Source: Zeus faber
Lineage: Eukaryota; Chordata; Actinopteri; Zeiformes; Zeidae
Reading direction: 5' to 3'
Assembly: GCA_960531495.1 (NCBI GenBank)
Contig: OY482846.1
Span: 18,414,987 to 18,478,986 of the forward strand
Length of the DNA: 64,000 nucleotides
Positions 62,201 to 64,000 of this stretch are shown in pieces. The position numbers and the translations under genes are program-made. The notes beneath the pieces were generated by a model. The model had not been told where the DNA came from. It was given only the letters and a program-made list of their open reading frames with translations, and searched no databases. Numbering within the stretch: position 1 is the first letter of the stretch; each line of letters opens with the position of its first letter.

Positions 62201-63670
62201 AAACCCATGCAGCACCAGAAGTCGCATTAATGGTTAAAAGTATTTCATTTATTATTGGTTAGCAACAGTATAACAATATTATTAAGAAGAATAAAGAGAA
62301 AGAATAAAGAGATATTTTTTACATATAGCGCTTTTTTAAATACTGAGAGATGTGTTATATGTTAAAAATGTATGCCTTACGTAACAAATGCACGCATTGC
62401 ATTCAATTTTATTAAATATTATATGGCTCAGAAGAAAATACATTTAGAAATATTTGGCTTTTATGGTTCTCCCAGCCACAAAGGTTCCCGACCCCTGGGC
62501 TATTGGCATGTGATTTTTAGGGAGATGATGGGGTAGTGCGAATTCCCTGAGATAATGTAAAAGCAGTTTTCACTCTTCAGTTGCTGTTGTCTTGAGAATT
62601 TTGGGACCCAAAAATGGCACAAAAAAGGTTGAGGCTAAGCCAGCGCACACTTAACCATCAACACTCTAGCTCAACCATCAAGGAAGAGAAGTGTCTTTGC
62701 GCCAATATATGATATCATGATGTTGAACAACTGTACATTTAATATTAAGTAGCATGCGATACTTTGCTGAATGGACTGATTCTACCAGATTGCTGTTTTT
62801 CTCAAGGTATTTACTGTGTACCTCTCATTAAGCACAGAACATGAGTTCTCTTCCCATTATTCCCTACTTGCAGGTGTCTGGACGTATTTCCACAATGCTC
62901 TGATACCAAAATACTCAGAGCAGCTGAATGGAGTCAATATCATGGGCGGACCTGTGTTTGACAGAGACTATGATGGAAGATTTGATCCACCCCAAACGAC
63001 CGCAGCGTGAGTGAGATCAACGCGCTGCAAGCAGTACTTTTAATAAGAAAACAACACTATTAACCACAGTTGTTTGCCCGGAGGAATAGTTCCATAATGT
63101 TGGCGCAGATCATTTCCGTACTCATTTATTTTCTCTGAGCCGTTTTGTCCTGCTGAAGAAAAGTTCGAACAGTATCACATATTCACTTACGTCCTCTAGA
63201 GTCGCGGTTCTCAACCTGCGGTCTGCGGGCCCACTGAGGTCCTTGGCACATGTGCAGGCGATCTTTGAAAATGTCCTCTTAGAGTTTTCGCAGTTTTCAC
63301 AAAAGTCAAAACTGATTAGTAACAATAAAGGTAACCTTGTAATATTCTAAGCAGGTTCTTTTGCTTGTTTTTACTGTGTGTTTCAGATAGGTATGTTCAT
63401 GTCAAAGTGTTATTTTCGCAAATTTAGCATCCAAGCCATTGACCCAGCCTTGTGTTGAACAATTTGTTCTAAAAATGGCCACTCCCTTACGCCTCGTGAC
63501 GTTCTACTTGCTTCTTTCTCTCAAGGCACGAGGCTCCCATCCCCACACATTTCTTTGTGATCCTGACCAGCTGTGCGAACTCCACCTTCACCCCCGATGG
63601 CTGCCATGGTCCTCTGCAGGCCCGGGCCTTCGTCCTGCCCCACAGGCCCGACCACACCGAGACCTGCATG
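40550..63670 (+). CDS. enpp1: Ectonucleotide pyrophosphatase/phosphodiesterase 1 (24 exons, 3' end outside window)
   Basis: Type II membrane ectoenzyme that splits extracellular nucleotides (ATP to AMP plus pyrophosphate; the mammalian enzyme also cleaves 2'3'-cGAMP). It limits mineralisation and tunes purinergic signalling. The 24 exons sum to 2502 nt, 834 codons, with every junction in phase. Residues: cytoplasmic tail 1-44; transmembrane anchor about 45-61; somatomedin-B 1 at 72-107 and 2 at 116-151, eight Cys each; phosphodiesterase domain with Zn ligands D186, D344, H348, D391, H392, H503 and nucleophile T224 (TKTFPN); nuclease-like domain from about 620 with Ca-binding D771/D773/D775/D779. 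The FHGSDN, NKMYD and EKFNP motifs favour ENPP1 over ENPP3. The insertion loop (PGSDV...) and membrane anchor exclude ENPP2. The exon count matches human ENPP1 (25) if one exon follows. Confidence 0.92.
41851..41908. repeat. (GTCT)n tetranucleotide array
   Basis: TGTC units with a few A and C variants, about 58 bp. Confidence 0.95.
42010..42420 (-). mobile_element. Solo-LTR-like sequence
   Basis: On the minus strand it has the same style as the gypsy LTR at 32530: C/T-rich sequence with TCCTGGTTTTGACCCTGGCC, a T-run, an AATAAA signal (near 42073) and a short distal part. It is not closely identical to that LTR. No coding part of a retrotransposon is nearby. Boundaries are approximate. Confidence 0.45.
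43209..43281 (+). CDS. enpp1: enpp1 exon 2: transmembrane anchor
   Basis: Encodes [18 protein letters not shown] then QRCDLK, the signal-anchor helix, ending in phase 1 exactly where human ENPP1 does (before VKSC / VSSC). The donor AAAG|GTCCAG is weak compared with the other donors of the gene. Confidence 0.85.
43422..43547 (+). CDS. enpp1: enpp1 exon 3: somatomedin-B domain 1
   Basis: Eight cysteines at residues 72, 76, 87, 89, 93, 99, 100 and 107 in SMB spacing (CQC, CC, YREVC). Acceptor CACAG, donor GTAAGC, phase 1 to phase 1. Confidence 0.93.
43548..44978 (+). other. enpp1: enpp1 intron 3
   Basis: 1.4 kb of unique-looking sequence. Tandem CATCATAACATCATCATAA units near 44696-44720 are the only repeat I see. 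Confidence 0.7.
44979..45104 (+). CDS. enpp1: enpp1 exon 4: somatomedin-B domain 2
   Basis: [15 protein letters not shown] to NYNSLCK with eight Cys at 116, 121, 131, 133, 137, 143, 144 and 151. Same length (126 nt) and phases as exon 3, as expected for duplicated SMB exons. Confidence 0.95.
45105..45775 (+). other. enpp1: enpp1 intron 4
   Basis: Ends in a (CT)n run (about 45732-45766) that forms the polypyrimidine tract of the exon 5 acceptor. No other feature is seen. Confidence 0.75.
45776..45839 (+). CDS. enpp1: enpp1 exon 5: linker
   Basis: [20 protein letters not shown] matches the human KSWVEEPCESINEPQCP linker between SMB2 and the catalytic domain. Phase 1 in, phase 2 out (GG|GTAACT). 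Confidence 0.93.
45840..47129 (+). other. enpp1: enpp1 intron 5
   Basis: Carries a (GT)n run at 46183-46238, a short GT run at 46868-46891, C-rich stretches around 46900-47010, and ends in a 78-bp (CA)n that touches the exon 6 acceptor. Confidence 0.8.
47051..47128. repeat. (CA)n abutting the exon 6 acceptor
   Basis: 39 CA units. The final CA is followed by G, so the repeat itself supplies the A of the splice-acceptor AG. Confidence 0.95.
47130..47227 (+). CDS. enpp1: enpp1 exon 6: start of phosphodiesterase domain
   Basis: Encodes [20 protein letters not shown] and onward to ISKLR, with Zn ligand D186. Two in-frame acceptors 9 nt apart are possible (exon start 47130 or 47139). I chose 47130 because it restores the Phe that follows Gly in every ENPP I know at this position (AGF/EGF/GF). 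The downstream one would drop FSR. Phase 2 in, phase 1 out, donor GTAAGT. Confidence 0.88.
47337..47416 (+). CDS. enpp1: enpp1 exon 7: catalytic nucleophile
   Basis: [20 protein letters not shown] then NHYTIVT; T224 is the nucleophile that carries the nucleotidyl intermediate. Phase 1 in, phase 0 out, donor GTGAGT. Confidence 0.96.
47417..48312 (+). other. enpp1: enpp1 intron 7
   Basis: AT-rich left part, then a long (GT)n tract that ends about 12 bp before the acceptor. Confidence 0.8.
48066..48300. repeat. (GT)n microsatellite, ~235 bp
   Basis: GT run with GGGTGT and TTGGGTGT interruptions, followed by CTCAACAACGCAG and exon 8. Confidence 0.97.
48313..48432 (+). CDS. enpp1: enpp1 exon 8
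   Basis: [16 protein letters not shown]...[21 protein letters not shown], 40 codons, phase 0 both ends, donor GTGAGT. N253 lies in a glycosylation sequon (NAT). The first 75 nt are the parent, or a close relative of the parent, of the fragment at 25494-25561. Confidence 0.96.
48433..49322 (+). other. enpp1: enpp1 intron 8
   Basis: The last 250 bp (49071-49320) are almost pure pyrimidine (CT-rich), a very long polypyrimidine tract before exon 9. Confidence 0.8.
49323..49432 (+). CDS. enpp1: enpp1 exon 9
   Basis: [20 protein letters not shown] then [16 protein letters not shown], including the insertion loop that separates ENPP1/ENPP3 from ENPP2. The Gly of the usual YQGLK is replaced (NQLK). 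Phase 0 in, 2 out. Confidence 0.94.
49433..51871 (+). other. enpp1: enpp1 intron 9
   Basis: 2.4 kb. A GC-rich patch lies at about 49925-50200 and a tRNA-derived SINE at 50549-50745. The rest is unassigned. Confidence 0.75.
50549..50745 (-). mobile_element. tRNA-derived SINE
   Basis: On the minus strand it starts with a tRNA-like head: A box TAGCTCAGGCGG (50736-50725) and B box GGTTCGATCCC (50699-50689). A body follows, ending in the widespread teleost core around TAAGTCGCTTTGGATAAAAG and a TAATG-type tail (50549-50560). Total about 197 bp. The fragment at 26117-26200 is a second copy of its 3' part. Confidence 0.8.
51872..51937 (+). CDS. enpp1: enpp1 exon 10
   Basis: [20 protein letters not shown] then GKR; phase 2 in, 2 out. 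The NGS glycosylation sequon present in mammals just before PFEER is not kept. Confidence 0.93.
52021..52093 (+). CDS. enpp1: enpp1 exon 11: zinc-binding
   Basis: [20 protein letters not shown] with Zn ligands D344 and H348. The preceding intron is only 83 bp. Phase 2 in, 0 out. Confidence 0.95.
52094..53336 (+). other. enpp1: enpp1 intron 11
   Basis: 1.2 kb. A short inverted pair around TCTCCCCTACACGTGTGTAGGGGAGA (52550-52575, described only by its arms CTCCCCTACAC and GTGTAGGGGAG) is visible; no other feature. Confidence 0.7.
53337..53445 (+). CDS. enpp1: enpp1 exon 12: zinc-binding
   Basis: [20 protein letters not shown] to LIVLSDHG with Zn ligands D391 and H392. Phase 0 in, 1 out. Confidence 0.96.
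54330..54420 (-). mobile_element. Possible LINE 3' tail fragment
   Basis: AGATCAGAATCTAAATGAGT followed by TTATTTTGCCATCCACATAT and ACAAGGAAT resembles the AGAATCAG-type LINE tail at 20127. The following AT-rich AATAAAAT sequence may belong to it. Confidence 0.4.
54764..55060 (+). mobile_element. Dispersed ~280-bp repeat, copy D
   Basis: The longest copy (297 bp): left end CTGTCAGACAACTTGACAGC, centre CCACTCTTCTATCCAGTAG, GCTGTACACCTCACCGGGAG block, right end GTGTCTGTCA. It sits immediately upstream of the exon 13 pyrimidine tract. Confidence 0.78.
55087..55218 (+). CDS. enpp1: enpp1 exon 13
   Basis: [18 protein letters not shown] to [17 protein letters not shown]; phase 1 in, 1 out, donor GTGAGT. 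Follows the DHG zinc motif. Confidence 0.95.
55305..55336 (+). CDS. enpp1: enpp1 exon 14 (32 nt)
   Basis: [11 protein letters not shown], a very short exon; NLS plus the next codon (Cys) forms a sequon also present in human ENPP1 (NLSC). Phase 1 in, 0 out, donor GTATGT. Confidence 0.92.
55478..55605 (+). CDS. enpp1: enpp1 exon 15
   Basis: [20 protein letters not shown] to MKSGWQAA; the acceptor is GAAG|TGC with a poor pyrimidine tract, but the protein match fixes it. Phase 0 in, 2 out. Confidence 0.92.
55914..55994. repeat. (CA)n microsatellite
   Basis: Pure CA run of about 80 bp. Confidence 0.95.
56230..56311. repeat. (GT)n microsatellite before exon 16
   Basis: GT run with a few interruptions, followed directly by CTCTTCCACCAG and exon 16. 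Confidence 0.95.
56324..56393 (+). CDS. enpp1: enpp1 exon 16: zinc-binding
   Basis: [20 protein letters not shown] then NMQ, with Zn ligand H503. The FHGSDN motif is that of ENPP1 (ENPP3 has NHGYNN). Phase 2 in, 0 out. Confidence 0.95.
56394..57364 (+). other. enpp1: enpp1 intron 16
   Basis: About 1 kb of AT-rich sequence without a recognised feature. Confidence 0.7.
57365..57452 (+). CDS. enpp1: enpp1 exon 17
   Basis: [20 protein letters not shown] then NIEVYNLLC; phase 0 in, 1 out, donor GTAAGT. Confidence 0.96.
57766..58250. mobile_element. Probable non-autonomous DNA transposon
   Basis: Left side repeats GGCCTTTATT and CAGGCCTTTATTTGAAGCAG motifs. The right side (58215-58250) has an inverted relative (GGTCTGTATTTGAGGCAGGA). 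A 21-bp palindrome (58132-58152) lies between. The pattern suggests a MITE with imperfect terminal repeats; the family is not identified. Confidence 0.35.
58341..58525 (+). CDS. enpp1: enpp1 exon 18: end of catalytic domain and linker
   Basis: [20 protein letters not shown] then LKAPVHRP to [23 protein letters not shown] is invariant in the family and carries an NGT sequon. Phase 1 in, 0 out, donor GTACGT. Confidence 0.95.
58601..59367 (+). mobile_element. Tc1-mariner element, internally deleted
   Basis: It starts TACACCGATCAGCTAAAAAC after a TA and ends GTGGCTGATCGGTA before a TA, the inverted termini of a very common fish Tc1-like family. Between them are transposase-derived stretches in order: a helix-turn-helix part (around 58755-58830), [20 protein letters not shown] (59013-59075), and an IEHLWDVLE-type end (59140-59200). 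The central catalytic part is deleted and frames are broken. It occupies most of enpp1 intron 18. Confidence 0.9.
59393..59432 (+). CDS. enpp1: enpp1 exon 19 (40 nt)
   Basis: [13 protein letters not shown], the L1-linker side before the nuclease-like domain; phase 0 in, 1 out, donor GTGAGT. The acceptor lies about 25 bp after the Tc1 terminus. Confidence 0.88.
59575..59735 (+). CDS. enpp1: enpp1 exon 20: start of nuclease-like domain
   Basis: [20 protein letters not shown], then [20 protein letters not shown] and [12 protein letters not shown], matching LPYGRPRVLQ...MPLWTSYTV in human ENPP1. Phase 1 in, 0 out. Confidence 0.95.
59736..60367 (+). other. enpp1: enpp1 intron 20
   Basis: 632 bp without a recognised repeat. 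Confidence 0.7.
60368..60503 (+). CDS. enpp1: enpp1 exon 21
   Basis: [20 protein letters not shown] then [20 protein letters not shown] and LLHPP; aligns with the NCLYQDFRIP...KVSYGFLSPP region of human ENPP1. Phase 0 in, 1 out. Confidence 0.93.
60642..60716 (+). CDS. enpp1: enpp1 exon 22
   Basis: [20 protein letters not shown] then FPAFK; matches the LLTTNIVPMY segment. Phase 1 in, 1 out. Confidence 0.94.
60795..60892. repeat. Imperfect TATAG/AGTAT repeat
   Basis: Degenerate AGTATAGTAT units resembling the pentanucleotide array at 26304-26727. Confidence 0.7.
61559..62497 (+). mobile_element. hAT transposon with nested insertions
   Basis: Termini CAGGGGTCGGGAACCTATGG and the inverted AAAGGTTCCCGACCCCTG form a clear hAT inverted repeat. 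Flanking 8 bp (TAGTCTTG / GGCTATTG) match only in part. Near the right end (about 62030-62220) the plus strand encodes [20 protein letters not shown] then HLRIIKSNL, the C-terminal dimerisation part of hAT transposase, with stop codons. About 61690-61975 is foreign: an LTR-like piece (ACCAATCAGCTGAACAC region, related to the LTRs at 16087 and 23066) and a LINE tail (61910-61975). Confidence 0.85.
61910..61975 (+). mobile_element. LINE 3' tail nested in hAT
   Basis: AATATGTATGTGACAAATAA then TCTCTTGAACTTGAACTTGA; the same tail as at 9700, 26418 and 33315, with a TTGAAC hexamer array. Confidence 0.65.
62874..63006 (+). CDS. enpp1: enpp1 exon 23: calcium-binding loop
   Basis: [20 protein letters not shown] then [19 protein letters not shown]. 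The DxDxDGxxD EF-hand-like loop (D771, D773, D775, D779) is the structural Ca site of the nuclease-like domain. Phase 1 in, 2 out. Confidence 0.96.
63007..63525 (+). other. enpp1: enpp1 intron 23
   Basis: 519 bp without a recognised element; the acceptor is CTCTCAAG. Confidence 0.7.
63526..63670 (+). CDS. enpp1: enpp1 exon 24
   Basis: [20 protein letters not shown] then [20 protein letters not shown] and PDHTETCM; matches IPTHFFIVLTSC...AFILPHR in human ENPP1. Phase 2 in, 0 out, donor GTGAGC. The final coding exon (WVEELL...LKTHLPTF in the family) is not in the window. Confidence 0.96.
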
Positions 63671-64000
63671 GTGAGCGCTTCCTTCCTCGCCTCGTGAATC
63701 TCTCTTCTTTTCTTCCTAATTTCTTACCACTCTGGCTGCACAGAACTGTTTTTCTTTTCAAAAGAAGAACGCTCCCAGATGTGATTTCTCTCTGTTTTTC
63801 TTATCTCATGCAGTCCCCTTTTCGCCCCCGATGTTTTCTGCTCCCAATCTCTCCATCCTTAAAGTGGTTATCCAGGAGATTATTTAGTTAAAAGATCCCA
63901 TTGTTGATAACCATCCCATATTTATTTTGCAAGCATTTTATACAAAATGAATGTAAAATAAATTAATGGATGTAGCTTGTTCACTTAAAGTAGGGATCCG
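63671..64000 (+). other. enpp1: enpp1 intron 24 (start)
   Basis: AT-rich sequence after the exon 24 donor; I looked for the terminal exon motif on the plus strand and did not find it before the window ends. Confidence 0.7.

Larger units (their letters stand above)
60717..62873 (+). other. enpp1: enpp1 intron 22
   Basis: 2.2 kb. Contains an imperfect (TATAG)n-like stretch (60795-60892) and the hAT element at 61559-62497. Confidence 0.8.

Overview
The window is vertebrate nuclear DNA, almost certainly from a ray-finned (teleost) fish. It has large introns with GT-AG borders, very dense dinucleotide and tetranucleotide microsatellites, and remnants of the usual teleost mobile elements (Ty3/gypsy, an L2/CR1/Rex1-type LINE, Tc1-mariner, hAT and a tRNA-derived SINE). 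I see no bacterial, plasmid or phage features, no CRISPR array and no operons.

Two real protein-coding genes are present, arranged head to head about 12 kb apart. On the minus strand, 28265 down to 3277 is a complete two-exon two-pore potassium channel gene of the TASK group, best called kcnk3 (TASK-1-like, 403 residues). Its single intron of about 23.8 kb fills much of the left half of the window. On the plus strand, from 40550 to the right edge, are 24 consecutive coding exons of an ectonucleotide pyrophosphatase/phosphodiesterase, best called enpp1. They join in one uninterrupted frame of 834 codons: cytoplasmic tail, transmembrane anchor, two somatomedin-B domains, catalytic phosphodiesterase domain and nuclease-like domain. 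Only the last coding part (about 55-60 residues by family comparison) lies beyond the window.

Layout: 1-3276, downstream flank and probable 3' UTR of kcnk3 with a dispersed repeat; 3277-4205, kcnk3 exon 2; 4206-27982, kcnk3 intron with microsatellites, LTRs, a decayed Ty3/gypsy pol, a hAT-like element, a LINE tail inside a (TATAG)n array, and a displaced fragment of an enpp exon; 27983-28265, kcnk3 exon 1; 28266-40342, intergenic, dominated by a Ty3/gypsy chromovirus remnant (about 32530-36900) split by a LINE (about 33315-35490); 40343 to the end, enpp1 with SINE, LTR, Tc1 and hAT insertions in its introns.

The two genes have no known shared pathway: one sets background K+ conductance, the other makes extracellular pyrophosphate from nucleotides. 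I found no convincing undescribed multi-gene system. The most unusual items are (i) a frameshifted partial copy of enpp1 exon 8, with its splice acceptor and (GT)n tract, lying in the kcnk3 intron, and (ii) repeated placement of microsatellites or transposons directly against enpp1 splice acceptors, the extreme case being exon 6, where a 78-bp (CA)n runs straight into the AG. All identifications are from reading the sequence and from knowledge of the families; no database search was run.
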